Assembly: GCF_030409305.1 (NCBI RefSeq)
Contig: NZ_JAUFPQ010000023.1
Location: forward strand, 406,734-470,733
Direction: 5' to 3'
Origin: Halomonas maura
GTDB lineage: Bacteria; Pseudomonadota; Gammaproteobacteria; Pseudomonadales; Halomonadaceae
DNA: 64,000 nucleotides
Shown here: positions 42,133 to 52,328 of the stretch, in pieces
Layout of the letters: every line of letters begins with the position of its first letter
Numbering within the stretch: position 1 is the first letter of the stretch
Translations under genes and position numbers: made by a program
Notes under the pieces: model-generated
The model's database searches: none
The model's input: the letters and a program-made list of their open reading frames with translations, nothing else
Told to the model about the DNA's origin: nothing

Positions 42133-42171
42133 GGTGTGTCTCCCGGGAACTCGACGAATGCGACGTGGGGT

Positions 42172-42221
42172 GGCCGGATGCTCCGGCCGGATACGCGAAG
42201 GCGTGCGCTCTCGCGCACGCC
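42172..42221 (-). terminator. Two tandem hairpins between tsf and pyrH
   Basis: GGCGTGCGC/GCGCACGCC (9 bp, 42200-42221, loop of 4) and GGCCGGA/TCCGGCC (7 bp, 42172-42188, loop of 3) lie in the 113-nt gap after tsf. Neither is followed by a T-tract. They may partly attenuate transcription from the ribosomal genes into pyrH or protect the rpsB-tsf message. Confidence 0.55.
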
Positions 42222-42245
42222 ATCTTCACACTGGAACCTGCGACC

Positions 42246-43115
42246 TCAGCTGCGCTTGGCCTGTTCCATCACTTCCTGAGCGAAGTCGACCTCTTCCTTC
42301 TCGATGCCCTCGCCCACTTCGAAGCGGGTGAAGCCGAGCACCTCGCCGCCGGCGGCCTTGGCGAACTCGGCGACGCTCTGGTTCGGGTCCTTGACGAACG
42401 GCTGCTCGGTCAGGCTGTTCTCGGCCAGGTACTTCTTGAGGCGACCCTGGACCATCTTCTCGGCGATCTGCTCGGGCTTGCCGGCCATGTCCGGCTGAGC
42501 CAGGATGATCGCCTTCTCGGCGTCCAGCTTGTCCTGGGGCATGTCCTCGGGACGCGCGACGGCCGGGTTGATGGCGGCGACGTGCATGGCCACGTCCTTG
42601 GCGGCCTCGGCGGTGGCGCCCTTGAGCACGGTCAGCACGCCGATGCGACCGCCGTGGACGTATTCGCCCACGCGGGCGCCTTCCGGCGCCTCGACGACGA
42701 CGCTTCGACGCACGCCGATGTTCTCGCCGATCTTCTGCACCAGCTGCTCGCGGGCGGACTCCAGCTCGCCGTCCATGACGGCGGCGACGTCCTCGCTCTT
42801 GGCGGCGAAGAAGGCATCGGCGACCCTGTCGGCGAAGGCCTTGAAGTTGTCGTCACGGGCGACGAAGTCGGTCTCGGAGTTGACCTCGACCATCACGCCG
42901 TAGCGGCCGTCCTCGGCGACGCGAGTGACGACGGCGCCCTCGGCGGCGGTGCGGCCGGCCTTCTTGGCGGCCTTGAGGCCGGAATTCTTGCGCAGGTTCT
43001 CGATGGCGGTCTCGATGTCGCCGCCGGCTTCGGTGAGTGCCTTCTTGCACTCCATCATGCCGAGCCCGGTACGCTCACGCAGTTCCTTGACCTGGGAGGC
43101 GCTGATAGCTGCCAT
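42246..43115 (-). CDS. tsf: Elongation factor Ts
   Basis: Guanine nucleotide exchange factor for EF-Tu; 289 residues. The N-terminal UBA-like domain [20 protein letters not shown] is followed by the core [20 protein letters not shown] with the TDFV motif (about 80) that contacts EF-Tu. The ATG has AGAGG about 9 nt upstream. It is 168 nt downstream of rpsB, the gap containing two hairpins; pyrH follows. Length is as usual for the family. Confidence 0.98.
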   Translation of the reverse strand: MAAISASQVKELRERTGLGMMECKKALTEAGGDIETAIENLRKNSGLKAAKKAGRTAAEGAVVTRVAEDGRYGVMVEVNSETDFVARDDNFKAFADRVADAFFAAKSEDVAAVMDGELESAREQLVQKIGENIGVRRSVVVEAPEGARVGEYVHGGRIGVLTVLKGATAEAAKDVAMHVAAINPAVARPEDMPQDKLDAEKAIILAQPDMAGKPEQIAEKMVQGRLKKYLAENSLTEQPFVKDPNQSVAEFAKAAGGEVLGFTRFEVGEGIEKEEVDFAQEVMEQAKRS

Positions 43116-43152
43116 GGTAGTTACCTCTGAATGGTTCGACCTGGAATATGGG

Positions 43153-43218
43153 GCCGGGCCGTGGCCCGGCGAGACCTTGCCCGCCCCGGGGGAGCAAGAA
43201 GGGGGCCGCGGCCCCCTT
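43153..43218 (-). terminator. Palindromic hairpins between rpsB and tsf
   Basis: A perfect 20-bp palindrome, AAGGGGGCCG/CGGCCCCCTT (43199-43218), is followed on the minus strand by CTTGCTCC. A second stem, GCCGGGCC/GGCCCGGC (43153-43170), lies closer to tsf. Attenuation between rpsB and tsf is known in E. coli; here this is inferred from structure only. Confidence 0.55.
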
Positions 43219-43283
43219 ATGCCGATCCGGCGGCCGGCCGCCGCCAGGGCGCGGCACGACCGCCCTCCCGGACGGGCCGACGA

Positions 43284-44024
43284 TCACTCGGCGGCGGCGT
43301 CGCCCGGGCTCTCTTCGGTGACCTCGACGAACTCGTCGGGACGACCTTCCTTCGCGCGGGCGCAGGCGTCGGCGACGGCCTTGACGTAGATCTGGATGGC
43401 GCGGATGGAGTCATCGTTGCCCGGGATCACGTAATCGACGCCGTCCGGATCGGAGTTGGTGTCCACCACGCCGATGACCGGGATGCCCAGCTTGTTCGCC
43501 TCGTTGATGGCGATGCGCTCGTGGTCGACGTCGATCACGAACAGCGCGTCGGGCAGGCCGCCCATCTCCTTGATGCCGCCCACGGACCGCTCGAGCTTGT
43601 CCTGCTCGCGGGTCGCCATCAGCACTTCCTTCTTGGTCAGCTTCTCGAAGGTGCCGTCCTGATGCATCGCCTCGAGCTCACCCAGGCGCTTGATGGAGAC
43701 GCGGATGGTCTTGTAGTTGGTCAGCATGCCGCCGAGCCAACGATGGTTGACGAAGGGCTGGCCGACGCGGTTGGCCTCTTCCTTGACGATCTTGCTGGCG
43801 CTGCGCTTGGTCCCCACGAACAGGATCTTGTTGTTCGCGGCCGCCATCTTCTCGACCACATCGATGGCCTCGTTGAGGGCCGGAAGGGTATGCTCGAGGT
43901 TGATGATGTGAATCTTGTTACGGGCGCCGAAGATGAACTTGCTCATCTTCGGGTTCCAGTAACGGGTCTGGTGACCGAAGTGAGCGCCTGCCTTCAGCAG
44001 GTCACGCATATTGACGTGTGCCAT
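43284..44024 (-). CDS. rpsB: 30S ribosomal protein S2
   Basis: Small-subunit ribosomal protein, 246 residues. [20 protein letters not shown] at the N-terminus, [33 protein letters not shown] and [20 protein letters not shown] are all standard. The C-terminal tail is acidic ([16 protein letters not shown]). AGGAG lies 6 nt before the ATG at 44024. The leader upstream contains a probable S2 autoregulatory structure. It is divergent from map. Confidence 0.98.
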   Translation of the reverse strand: MAHVNMRDLLKAGAHFGHQTRYWNPKMSKFIFGARNKIHIINLEHTLPALNEAIDVVEKMAAANNKILFVGTKRSASKIVKEEANRVGQPFVNHRWLGGMLTNYKTIRVSIKRLGELEAMHQDGTFEKLTKKEVLMATREQDKLERSVGGIKEMGGLPDALFVIDVDHERIAINEANKLGIPVIGVVDTNSDPDGVDYVIPGNDDSIRAIQIYVKAVADACARAKEGRPDEFVEVTEESPGDAAAE

Positions 44025-44055
44025 GGATGACTCCTGGAAAATCGGGTTAGGCCTC

Positions 44056-44120
44056 CATGCACCCCATGGATCCGACCGCCGGACGTGCCGGCAGCACCCG
44101 GGACCATGTGCCGGTGCATG
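44056..44120 (-). promoter_or_regulatory. Candidate rpsB leader RNA (S2 autoregulatory site)
   Basis: In the 5' leader of rpsB, CATGCACC (44120-44113) can pair with GGTGCATG (44063-44056), closing a domain of about 50 nt. That domain contains a second GTGC/GCAC stem and GC-rich arms, and ends 31 nt before the ATG. S2 is known to repress rpsB-tsf through its leader in gammaproteobacteria. I infer this is the equivalent element, but I did not match it to a published consensus. Confidence 0.5.
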
Positions 44121-44223
44121 TGTGTTTTCAAGGCGTTGCGTTAGCATTGACGCTTCCTGACGGCACCGCCACCGGGGCGCATGGGGCGCGGACGGGATCG
44201 GCGATTGCAGGAAAGCGCGCAGC

Positions 44224-44229
44224 TTTATA
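44224..44229 (-). promoter_or_regulatory. -10 element for rpsB
   Basis: TATAAA on the minus strand (44229-44224, in the context GGTATAAAGC) lies about 200 nt before rpsB and is the best -10 in the divergent map-rpsB region. The -35 is weak (CTTCAT at 18 nt spacing). Confidence 0.45.
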
Positions 44230-44310
44230 CCATGGATCCCCTCCGAGATGAAGTCGCCCGACGCCCTTCCCTGCCGGTTCCGGCGACACCACCCCTGAAC
44301 CCGAGACTCC

Positions 44311-45102
<792 letters not shown>

Positions 45103-45112
45103 GTCGACCATC

Positions 45113-47794
45113 ATGCTGCTGCACCATTACCGTTTCGAGCCCGACCCGACGCTGTTCGACGTCGAGGCGTTCCAGGCCGAGCTGACCGGCAGTCGCTCGC
45201 CCATCGCCCCGTTCAAGGCGGCGCTGGCCGAGATCCAGGCCCGCCTCGACGCGCGCTTTCGGGCCGGCACCGATATCCGCGACCTGGTGCACGGCCGGGC
45301 CTGGTGCCTGGACCAGCTGCTGACGGTCGCCTGGCGGCAGCATGACTGGCCCGACGACGGCATCGCCCTGCTGGCGGTGGGCGGCTACGGCCGCGGCGAG
45401 CTGCACCCGCGCTCCGACGTCGACCTGCTGCTGCTCCTCGAGCATGACGACGACACGCCCTATCGGGAGCCGCTCAGCGCCTTCATCACCTTCCTCTGGG
45501 ACATCGGCCTGGAGATCGGCCACAGCGTGCGCTCGCTGTCCGACTGCGAGCGGGAGGCGGCCGCCGACGTCACGGTGATCACCAACCTCATCGAGTCGCG
45601 CACCCTGGCCGGGGCCGAGCGGCTGCGCGAGGCCATGCAGGCGCGCATCGGCCCGCAGCGGCTGTGGCCCGCGGACCACTTCTTCGAGGCCAAGTGGCAG
45701 GAGCAGATCGCCCGCCACTACCGCTTCAACAACTCCGAGTACCACCTCGAGCCCAATATCAAGAGCTCGCCGGGCGGCCTGCGCGACATCCAGATGATCG
45801 GCTGGGTGGCCAAGCGCCACTTCGACACCCAGCGCTACGAGGACATCGTCGCCAACGGCTTCATGAACGACGCCGAGCTGCGCATCCTCAGCCAGGGGCA
45901 GGCCTTCCTGTGGCAGGTCCGCTACGCCCTGCACATGCTCACCGGCCGCGCCGAGGATCGCCTGCTGTTCGATCACCAGGCCACCATCGCCGAGCTGTTC
46001 GGCTACCACGACACCCCGGAGCGGCTGGCCGTCGAGCAGTTCATGAAGCGCTACTATCGGCATGTGACGGCGCTCGCCGGCCTCAACGACATGCTGCTGC
46101 AGCACTTCGACGAGGTCATCCTGCGCGGCGGCGAGGCCCTGGAACGGGTGCCGCTCAACGAGCGCTTCGAGATCAAGGGGGGCTACATCCAGGCCCGCTC
46201 CCGGGCGGTGTTCCGCGAGTCGCCCTCGGCGCTGCTGGAACTCTTCCTGCTGATGGCGGAACACCCGGAGATCGAGGGGGTACGCGCCGACACCATCCGC
46301 CTGATCCGCGACCATCGCCACCTGATCGACGACCTCTACCGCGACGACCCGCGCCACCAGCGGCTGTTCATGGCGCTGCTGCGCTCCGGGGGCAACGTCG
46401 CCCGCCAGCTGCGGCGCATGAACCGCTACGGGGTGCTGGGCAAGTACCTGCCGGTGTTCGGCCAGGCCGTCGGCCTGATGCAGCACGACCTCTTCCACAT
46501 CTACACCGTGGACGCCCATACCCTGCGCCTGCTCAAGTGCATCCACGGCTTTCGCAAGCCCGAGGCCCGGGAAGCCTTCCCGGTGGCCGCCTCGCTGATC
46601 CACCAGCTGCCCAAGCTGGACCTGCTGTGGATCGCCGGCCTGTTCCACGACATCGGCAAGGGCCGCGGCGGCGACCATTCGCTGATCGGCGCCCGGGATG
46701 TCGAGGCCTTCGCCGCACGTCATGGCCTCACCCAGCGCGACACCCGCCTGGTGGCCTGGCTGGTGGAACACCACCTGCTGATGTCGATGGTCGCCCAGAA
46801 ACGCGACATCAGCGACCCGGAGGTGATCAGCGAGTTCGCCCGCACGGTGGGCGACGAGACCCGTCTCGACTACCTCTACGTGCTGACCGTGGCCGACATC
46901 AACGCCACCAACCCGACGCTGTGGAACGGCTGGCGGGCCGCCCTGCTGCGCCAGCTCCACGCCGCGGCCAAGCGCGCCCTGCGCCGTGGCCTCGAGAACC
47001 CCCTGGAGCGCGACGATTCGGTGCGCGAGACCCGCGGCGAGGCGTACTCGCTGCTGGCCACGGTGGGCACCGACATGGACCGCGTCGACCGGCTGTGGGA
47101 ATCGCTGGGCGAGGACTACTTCCTGCAATACGCTCCCAGCGAGATCGCCTGGCAGACCCAGGGCATCCTCGCCCATGACGGCAGCTCCCTGCCGCTGATC
47201 CTGCTCAGCGCGCCCACCAACGACATGGCCGAGGGCGGCACCAAGGTATTCATCCATACCCGCTCGGTGGAGGACCTGTTCGCCGCCACCTCGGCGGCCA
47301 TGGAGCAACTCGGCCTGTCGATCCACGATGCCCGCATCGCCACCTCCAGCAACGACTGGACCCTCAACACCTTCATCGTGCTCGACGACCACGGCCTGGC
47401 CATCCGCGATCCGGGACGCCTGGAGGAGATCCGTCGCCACCTGGTGGAGGAACTCGACGATCCCGACGACTACCCGCAGATCGTCACCCGCCATACCCCG
47501 CGCCAGCTCAAGCACTTCCGGGTGCCCACCGAGGTCTCCATCGAGCAGGACACGGCGGGCGGACGGACCCTGCTGGAGCTCACCGCCCCCGACCGGCCGG
47601 GCCTGCTGGCGCGGGTCGGGCGCATCTTCATGGAGCAGGACATCGCGCTGTCGGCGGCCAAGATCGCCACCCTCGGCGAGCGGGTCGAGGACGTCTTCTT
47701 CATCACCGACAAGGCCGGGCGTCCGCTCACCGACCCCGACCGCCAGCAGCGGCTACGCGAGCGACTGATCGAGGTCCTCAGCGTCACCGGCTGA
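45113..47794 (+). CDS. glnD: [Protein-PII] uridylyltransferase/uridylyl-removing enzyme
   Basis: Bifunctional nitrogen sensor that uridylylates PII when glutamine is low and removes UMP when it is high; 893 residues (E. coli 890). The nucleotidyltransferase motif GGYGRGELHPRSDVDLL is at about 89-105. The HD hydrolase domain has HDIGKGRGGDHSLIG at about 512. Two C-terminal ACT domains bind glutamine (about 710-790 and 820-893, the latter starting LLELTAPDRPGLLARVG). All catalytic residues appear intact. It starts 10 nt after map and ends 103 nt before dapC, with a promoter in between. Confidence 0.97.
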   Translation: MLLHHYRFEPDPTLFDVEAFQAELTGSRSPIAPFKAALAEIQARLDARFRAGTDIRDLVHGRAWCLDQLLTVAWRQHDWPDDGIALLAVGGYGRGELHPRSDVDLLLLLEHDDDTPYREPLSAFITFLWDIGLEIGHSVRSLSDCEREAAADVTVITNLIESRTLAGAERLREAMQARIGPQRLWPADHFFEAKWQEQIARHYRFNNSEYHLEPNIKSSPGGLRDIQMIGWVAKRHFDTQRYEDIVANGFMNDAELRILSQGQAFLWQVRYALHMLTGRAEDRLLFDHQATIAELFGYHDTPERLAVEQFMKRYYRHVTALAGLNDMLLQHFDEVILRGGEALERVPLNERFEIKGGYIQARSRAVFRESPSALLELFLLMAEHPEIEGVRADTIRLIRDHRHLIDDLYRDDPRHQRLFMALLRSGGNVARQLRRMNRYGVLGKYLPVFGQAVGLMQHDLFHIYTVDAHTLRLLKCIHGFRKPEAREAFPVAASLIHQLPKLDLLWIAGLFHDIGKGRGGDHSLIGARDVEAFAARHGLTQRDTRLVAWLVEHHLLMSMVAQKRDISDPEVISEFARTVGDETRLDYLYVLTVADINATNPTLWNGWRAALLRQLHAAAKRALRRGLENPLERDDSVRETRGEAYSLLATVGTDMDRVDRLWESLGEDYFLQYAPSEIAWQTQGILAHDGSSLPLILLSAPTNDMAEGGTKVFIHTRSVEDLFAATSAAMEQLGLSIHDARIATSSNDWTLNTFIVLDDHGLAIRDPGRLEEIRRHLVEELDDPDDYPQIVTRHTPRQLKHFRVPTEVSIEQDTAGGRTLLELTAPDRPGLLARVGRIFMEQDIALSAAKIATLGERVEDVFFITDKAGRPLTDPDRQQRLRERLIEVLSVTG

Positions 47795-47803
47795 GGCCCT
47801 CGT

Positions 47804-47832
47804 TTGAGGCTCCCCCGGGGCTTCCCTATAAT
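47804..47832 (+). promoter_or_regulatory. Sigma-70-type promoter upstream of dapC
   Basis: -35 TTGAGG (47804-47809), a 17-nt spacer and a consensus -10 TATAAT (47827-47832) end 65 nt before the dapC ATG. It gives a leader of about 60 nt and implies the dap genes can be transcribed apart from glnD. Confidence 0.75.
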
Positions 47833-47897
47833 CGGCGTCCTGCCCCGCCCGGGACACCGCACGACAACGACGCCGAGCACGGCGCTACTGGACACCC

Positions 47898-49097
47898 ATG
47901 AACCCCGATCTCGACGCTCTGAAGCCCTATCCCTTCGAGAAGCTCGCCGCCCTCAAGGCCGGCGTGACGCCGCCCGAGGGACTCGCGCATATCCCGCTGA
48001 CCATCGGCGAACCGCGCCATGCGCCCTTCGCCGCGGCCCTGGAGGCGCTGTCGACCCACCTCGGCGAGATGGCCCGCTATCCCGCCACGGCGGGCACGCC
48101 CGAGCTGCGGGGCGCCATCGCCGCCTGGGCCAGCCGACGCTTCGCCCTCGAGGGGCTCGACGCCGAGCATCAGGTGCTGCCGGTGAACGGCACCCGGGAG
48201 GCCATCTTCGCCTTCGTCCAGGCCGCCCTGGACCGCACCCGCCCGGCGCGGGTGGCGGTACCCAACCCCTTCTACCAGATCTACGAGGGGGCGACGCTGC
48301 TCGCCGGCGGCACGCCGCTGACCCTGGACTGCCGCGCCGAGCATGGCTTTCGCCCCGACCTGGAGGCCGTGCCGGCCGAGACCTGGCGCGAGGTGCAGAT
48401 CGTCTTCACCTGCTCGCCGGGCAACCCCACCGGGGCGGTGACCCCGCTCGAGGACCTGCAGAAGCTGATCGAGCTCGCCGACGAATTCGACTTTATCGTC
48501 GCCGCCGACGAGTGCTACTCGGAGCTCTACCTGGACGAGGCCGTGCCGCCCCCCGGGCTGCTGCAGGCCTGCGCCGAGCTCGGCCGCCACGACTACCGGC
48601 GCTGCCTGGTCTTCCACTCGCTGTCCAAGCGCTCCAACCTGCCGGGCCTGCGCTCGGGTTTCGTGGCCGGCGACGCCGCGCTGATCGCGGCCTTCCGGCG
48701 CTACCGCACCTACCACGGCTGCGCCATGTCGCTGCCGCTGCAGCATGCCTCGATCGCCGCCTGGCAGGACGAGGCCCACGTGCGGGCCAACCGCGACGCC
48801 TACCGGGAGAAGTTCGCCGCGGTGACCGAGATCCTCGCCCCGGCGATGGACTTCCCCGCCCCCGAGGCGAGCTTCTACCTGTGGCCGGCGGTACCCGGCG
48901 GCGACGACGAGGCCTTCGCCCGCTCGCTGTACGCCGAGCAGCACGTCAGCGTGTTGCCCGGCAGCTACATGGGTCGGCCGGGCGCCGGCGGCGTGAACCC
49001 CGGCGCCGGACGGATCCGCCTGGCGCTGGTCGACGAGCTCGACGCCACCGTCGAGGCCGCCCACCGGCTACGCCGCCACGTCGACCGCCACGCCTGA
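47898..49097 (+). CDS. dapC: Succinyldiaminopimelate aminotransferase (DapC-type, PLP-dependent)
   Basis: Class I/II aminotransferase of the succinylase lysine/diaminopimelate pathway; 399 residues. The PLP lysine is in FHSLSKRSNLPGLRSGFVAGD (about residue 237), with CSPGNPTGAV and VAADECYSELYLDE as cofactor-binding motifs. RIRLALVDE near the C-terminus carries the carboxylate-binding Arg. The function is supported by position: dapD and dapE follow, with only yffB between. E. coli uses ArgD for this step instead; the dedicated DapC is a Pseudomonas-like trait. Confidence 0.92.
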   Translation: MNPDLDALKPYPFEKLAALKAGVTPPEGLAHIPLTIGEPRHAPFAAALEALSTHLGEMARYPATAGTPELRGAIAAWASRRFALEGLDAEHQVLPVNGTREAIFAFVQAALDRTRPARVAVPNPFYQIYEGATLLAGGTPLTLDCRAEHGFRPDLEAVPAETWREVQIVFTCSPGNPTGAVTPLEDLQKLIELADEFDFIVAADECYSELYLDEAVPPPGLLQACAELGRHDYRRCLVFHSLSKRSNLPGLRSGFVAGDAALIAAFRRYRTYHGCAMSLPLQHASIAAWQDEAHVRANRDAYREKFAAVTEILAPAMDFPAPEASFYLWPAVPGGDDEAFARSLYAEQHVSVLPGSYMGRPGAGGVNPGAGRIRLALVDELDATVEAAHRLRRHVDRHA

Positions 49098-49112
49098 ACA
49101 GGAGAGACCGAC

Positions 49113-49451
49113 ATGATGACGCTGTTCGGCATCAAGAACTGCGATACCTGCCGCAAGGCGCGCAAGGCCCTGGAAGGCCAGGGGCAACCCTTTCAGTTCC
49201 ACGACCTGCGCGAGGACGGCCTGTCCGCCCCGCTGCTCGAGCACATCCTCGAGCGGGTCCCGGTGCTGACCCTGCTCAACAAGCGCAGCACCACCTGGCG
49301 TCAGCTGCCCGACGAGGACAAGGCGGACATCGACGCCAACAAGGCCCGCGAACTGATGCTGGCCCACCCCACCCTGCTCAAGCGCCCGTTGCTCGACACC
49401 GGCGAGGAGATCCTCGTCGGCTTTCGCAACGACCACTACGACACCCTCTAG
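49113..49451 (+). CDS. yffB: ArsC/Spx-family protein YffB
   Basis: A 112-residue thioredoxin-fold protein of the ArsC family (YffB subgroup). It begins MMTLFGIKNCDTCRKARKAL, with a CxxC at about 10-13, as in arsenate reductase/Spx proteins, and has WRQLPDEDKADIDANKARE and PTLLKRPLLD, the latter with the conserved KRP. It lies between dapC and dapD, the same place as in Pseudomonas, and in E. coli yffB is next to dapE. The biochemical role of YffB is not settled; glutathione-dependent thiol chemistry has been suggested. Confidence 0.88.
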   Translation: MMTLFGIKNCDTCRKARKALEGQGQPFQFHDLREDGLSAPLLEHILERVPVLTLLNKRSTTWRQLPDEDKADIDANKARELMLAHPTLLKRPLLDTGEEILVGFRNDHYDTL

Positions 49452-49500
49452 GCGGCCCACCCGGCTCGGCCTTCCCCATCACCCGAGAGGACACACCCCC

Positions 49501-50526
49501 ATGCTCAGCTTTGCACTCGGAATCGGCACCCAGAACACCCAGGGCGACTGGCTGGAGATCTACTACCCGGCGCCGCTGCTGACCCCGGACGCCGCCCTGG
49601 TCGAGGCCGCCGCCAGGGTGCTCGACGCCCCCGCCGGCAATGCCGCGGTGAGCTTCCTGCCGGAGCAGTGCGCCGAGCTCGCCGAGGCGCTGAAGGCCGC
49701 CGGCCACGCCGACCAGGCCGAACTCGCCGAGGCCCTGGCGGCCAGCCAGCGCCCGCTGGTGGCCACCTTCCTCGCCGAGGACCTGCCGCCGCAGAGCGCC
49801 CCCGAGGTCTACCTCAAGCTGCACCTGCTGTCCCACCGCCGGGTCAAGCCCCACGGCGTCGACCTGACCGGCATGTTCGGCCTGCTGCGCAACATCGCCT
49901 GGTCCAGCGAAGGCGCGATCGACATCGAGGAACTCCCGGCGCGGCGCCTCAAGGCCCGCCTGGAAGGCCGCACCCTGTCGGTGGACTGCGTCGACAAGTT
50001 CCCCAAGATGACCGACTACGTGGTGCCGACCGGCGTGCGCATCGCCGACACCGCCCGCGTGCGCCTGGGTGCCTACCTCGGCGAGGGCACCACCGTGATG
50101 CACGAGGGCTTCGTCAACTTCAATGCCGGCACCGAGGGGCCGGGGATGATCGAGGGCCGCATCTCCGCCGGCGTCATGGTCGGCAAGGGCTCCGACCTGG
50201 GCGGCGGCTGCTCCACCATGGGCACGCTCTCCGGGGGCGGCAACATCATCATCAAGGTCGGCGAGGGCTGCCTGATCGGCGCCAATGCCGGCATCGGCAT
50301 CCCGCTGGGGGATCGCTGTACCGTGGAGGCCGGCCTCTACATCACCGCCGGGGCCAAGGTCACCGTGCTCGACGACCAGGGCCAGGTCGCCGATACCGTG
50401 GCCGCCCGGGAGCTGGCCGGCCAGGACGACCTGCTGCTGCGTCGCAATTCCCAGAATGGCCGCATCGAGTGCCTGACCAACAAGAGCGCCATCGCCCTGA
50501 ACGAAGCGCTGCACGCCAACAACTGA
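49501..50526 (+). CDS. dapD: 2,3,4,5-tetrahydropyridine-2,6-dicarboxylate N-succinyltransferase
   Basis: Succinylates tetrahydrodipicolinate using succinyl-CoA in lysine/peptidoglycan precursor synthesis; 341 residues. It is the longer Pseudomonas-type DapD with an N-terminal domain of about 150 residues, then a left-handed beta-helix of hexapeptides ([24 protein letters not shown]-type [35 protein letters not shown]). [11 protein letters not shown] is the family signature near the active site. AGAGG lies about 8 nt upstream. A GC palindrome separates it from dapE. Confidence 0.95.
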   Translation: MLSFALGIGTQNTQGDWLEIYYPAPLLTPDAALVEAAARVLDAPAGNAAVSFLPEQCAELAEALKAAGHADQAELAEALAASQRPLVATFLAEDLPPQSAPEVYLKLHLLSHRRVKPHGVDLTGMFGLLRNIAWSSEGAIDIEELPARRLKARLEGRTLSVDCVDKFPKMTDYVVPTGVRIADTARVRLGAYLGEGTTVMHEGFVNFNAGTEGPGMIEGRISAGVMVGKGSDLGGGCSTMGTLSGGGNIIIKVGEGCLIGANAGIGIPLGDRCTVEAGLYITAGAKVTVLDDQGQVADTVAARELAGQDDLLLRRNSQNGRIECLTNKSAIALNEALHANN

Positions 50527-50534
50527 GCCCCGTT

Positions 50535-50556
50535 CCCGGCGCCCGCGGGCGCCGGG
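50535..50556 (+). terminator. GC-rich palindrome between dapD and dapE
   Basis: CCCGGCGCCC GC GGGCGCCGGG, a perfect 10-bp stem with a minimal loop, lies 9 nt after the dapD stop. There is no T-tract, so it is more likely a processing or stabilising hairpin than a full terminator. Confidence 0.5.
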
Positions 50557-50578
50557 GACCGGCCTGCCGGACGCCCGC

Positions 50579-51754
50579 ATGACCTCACCCGAGACCGCTA
50601 CCGCCCTGTCCCCGACCCTCGAGCTCGCCATGGCGCTGATGCGCCGCCCCTCGGTCACCCCCGACGACCTGGGGTGCCAGGCGCTGATGATCGAGCGCCT
50701 CGAGCGCCTCGGCTTCCAGGTGGAACGCCTGCCCTTCGGCGACGTGGAGAACTTCTGGGCCGTCCATGGCCACCACGGCCCGGTGCTGGCCTTCGCCGGC
50801 CATACCGACGTGGTACCCAGCGGCCCCGACGTGCACTGGGAATACCCGCCCTTCGAGCCCTGCATCGACACGACAGGCATGCTCTGCGGCCGCGGCGCCG
50901 CGGACATGAAGGGCAGCCTGGCCGCCATGCTCACCGCCGTGGAACGCTTCGTGACCGCCCACCCCGACCACCCGGGACGCATCGCCTTCTTGATCACCTC
51001 CGACGAGGAGGGCCCGGCGGTGGATGGCACCCGCGCGGTGGTCGAGCACCTGCGCGAGGCCCACGACCGCCTGGACTACTGCATCGTCGGCGAGCCCTCC
51101 TCCACCGAAGCCCTCGGTGACGTGATCAAGAACGGTCGCCGCGGCTCGCTGGGCGGGGTCATGCACGTCAAGGGCATCCAGGGCCATGTGGCCTACCCGC
51201 ACCTGGCCCGCAACCCCATCCACCAGGTCGCCCCGGCCCTGGACGCCCTGGTGCGCGAGCACTGGGACGGCGGCAATGCCTTCTTCCCGGCCACCAGCTT
51301 CCAGATCTCCAACCTGCGTTCGGGCACCGGCGCCACCAACGTGATTCCGGGCGACGTGGAGGTGGTCTTCAACTTCCGCTATTCCACCGAGCTCAGCCAC
51401 GAGACACTGCGCCGCCGCACCGAGGCCATCCTCGCGGCCCATGACCTGGACTTCCACATCGACTGGACCCTCAACGGCGAACCCTTCCTGACCGCCGCGG
51501 GCGAGCTGGTGGACGCCGCGGTCGGCGGCGTGGAGGACGTGCTCGGCCGGCGGCCGGCGCTCTCCACCGCCGGCGGCACCTCCGACGGTCGCTTCATCGC
51601 CACCCTGGGCAGCCAGGTGGTCGAGCTCGGCCCGGTCAACGCCACCATCCACAAGGTCAACGAGCGGGTCCGCGCCGCCGACCTCGATGACCTCTCGCGG
51701 GTCTACGAGGCCATCCTGGCGCGACTGTTCGCCGCCGACACGCCGCGCCCCTGA
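50579..51754 (+). CDS. dapE: Succinyl-diaminopimelate desuccinylase
   Basis: M20-family dizinc hydrolase releasing LL-diaminopimelate and succinate; 391 residues. Zinc ligands and catalytic residues lie in [15 protein letters not shown] (His/Asp), [14 protein letters not shown] (bridging Asp), [12 protein letters not shown] (catalytic Glu pair) and the C-terminal [11 protein letters not shown] (His). The lid/dimerisation domain (about 180-290) contains [14 protein letters not shown]. The N-terminus up to [19 protein letters not shown] is slightly long; the start ATG at 50579 lacks a strong ribosome binding site. Confidence 0.95.
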   Translation: MTSPETATALSPTLELAMALMRRPSVTPDDLGCQALMIERLERLGFQVERLPFGDVENFWAVHGHHGPVLAFAGHTDVVPSGPDVHWEYPPFEPCIDTTGMLCGRGAADMKGSLAAMLTAVERFVTAHPDHPGRIAFLITSDEEGPAVDGTRAVVEHLREAHDRLDYCIVGEPSSTEALGDVIKNGRRGSLGGVMHVKGIQGHVAYPHLARNPIHQVAPALDALVREHWDGGNAFFPATSFQISNLRSGTGATNVIPGDVEVVFNFRYSTELSHETLRRRTEAILAAHDLDFHIDWTLNGEPFLTAAGELVDAAVGGVEDVLGRRPALSTAGGTSDGRFIATLGSQVVELGPVNATIHKVNERVRAADLDDLSRVYEAILARLFAADTPRP

Positions 51755-51761
51755 GGTCGCC

Positions 51762-52148
51762 ATGGAACGCTACCCCGACATCGAGATCTACCTGGCCAGC
51801 GCCGACCTGGAGGCCCTGAGCCGCTGGCTCGGCGAGACCCTCGGCGCCGCGCCCCTGACGCCCGCCGGCAAGCACCGCTGGCGCACCCGGGGGCACGGCG
51901 GGGACGAGGACATCCCGGTGCTGCTGGTGACCCAGGCCGCCGACGGCTTCGCCAGCCTGTGGCTCGACAGCCCCCACACCCCCTGGCCCACCGACGCCGA
52001 CCTCGCCCGCGAGGCCGCCGCGACCCTGGGCTTCGAGGTGCGCTGCTCGCTGGGCGGCTGGCAACCCGGCGACGACCCCGACCGCTTCCTGCGCGTCCTG
52101 CCGGACGGCCGCGAGAGCGCCATCGACTGGCCGGACTCCGGCCGCTGA
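51762..52148 (+). CDS. Uncharacterised protein linked to dapE
   Basis: A 128-residue acidic, soluble protein of unknown family, starting MERYPDIEIYLASADLEALS 7 nt after dapE. Visible features: an N-terminal segment pairing EIYLASADLEALSRWLGETL with a later VLLVTQAADGFASLWLDSP, and a C-terminal FLRVLPDGRESAIDWPDSGR. No cysteine-metal motif, signal peptide or membrane helix is apparent. GAGGTCGCC precedes the ATG. It may be co-translated with dapE, but a role in lysine synthesis is not implied by its sequence. A strong hairpin follows the stop. Confidence 0.75.
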   Translation: MERYPDIEIYLASADLEALSRWLGETLGAAPLTPAGKHRWRTRGHGGDEDIPVLLVTQAADGFASLWLDSPHTPWPTDADLAREAAATLGFEVRCSLGGWQPGDDPDRFLRVLPDGRESAIDWPDSGR

Positions 52149-52153
52149 AACGA

Positions 52154-52179
52154 CATCGCCCCGCAGCGGCGGGGCGATG
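52154..52179. terminator. Strong bidirectional hairpin after the dapE-linked gene
   Basis: CATCGCCCCGC / GCGGGGCGATG, an 11-bp perfect stem with a 4-nt loop, is extended by CGA/TCG around a bulge. It starts 6 nt after the stop codon at 52148. A T-tract is lacking on either side, but it sits between convergent genes and probably ends both messages. Confidence 0.65.
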
Positions 52180-52239
52180 GTCGTCAAGTGCTGAACTGCA
52201 GACCGATCAGCAGGCTGGCGAGCGATGATCAGGCGAGGC

Positions 52240-52318
52240 GAAGCGCGGCGAGGGAGCGGAGCTTGCTTTCGTCAATGAGCATCACGCGGCGCCCTTCCCG
52301 CCATGCCTGACCGAGCGC
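52240..52318 (-). repeat. 3'-flanking dispersed intergenic repeat, copy C (degenerate)
   Basis: GGCGAGGGAGCGGAGCTT ... CAATGAGCATCACG ... TGACCGAGCGC follows the same order as copies A and B (GCGGAGT.T ... TAMATGAGCA ... GAGCGCA), but the central GGGCTGGCGCACCAGC core is lost. It ends 11 nt from the stop of the minus-strand cold-shock gene, the same relation to its neighbour as the other copies. Confidence 0.5.
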
Positions 52319-52328
52319 CGGCCGGTGT

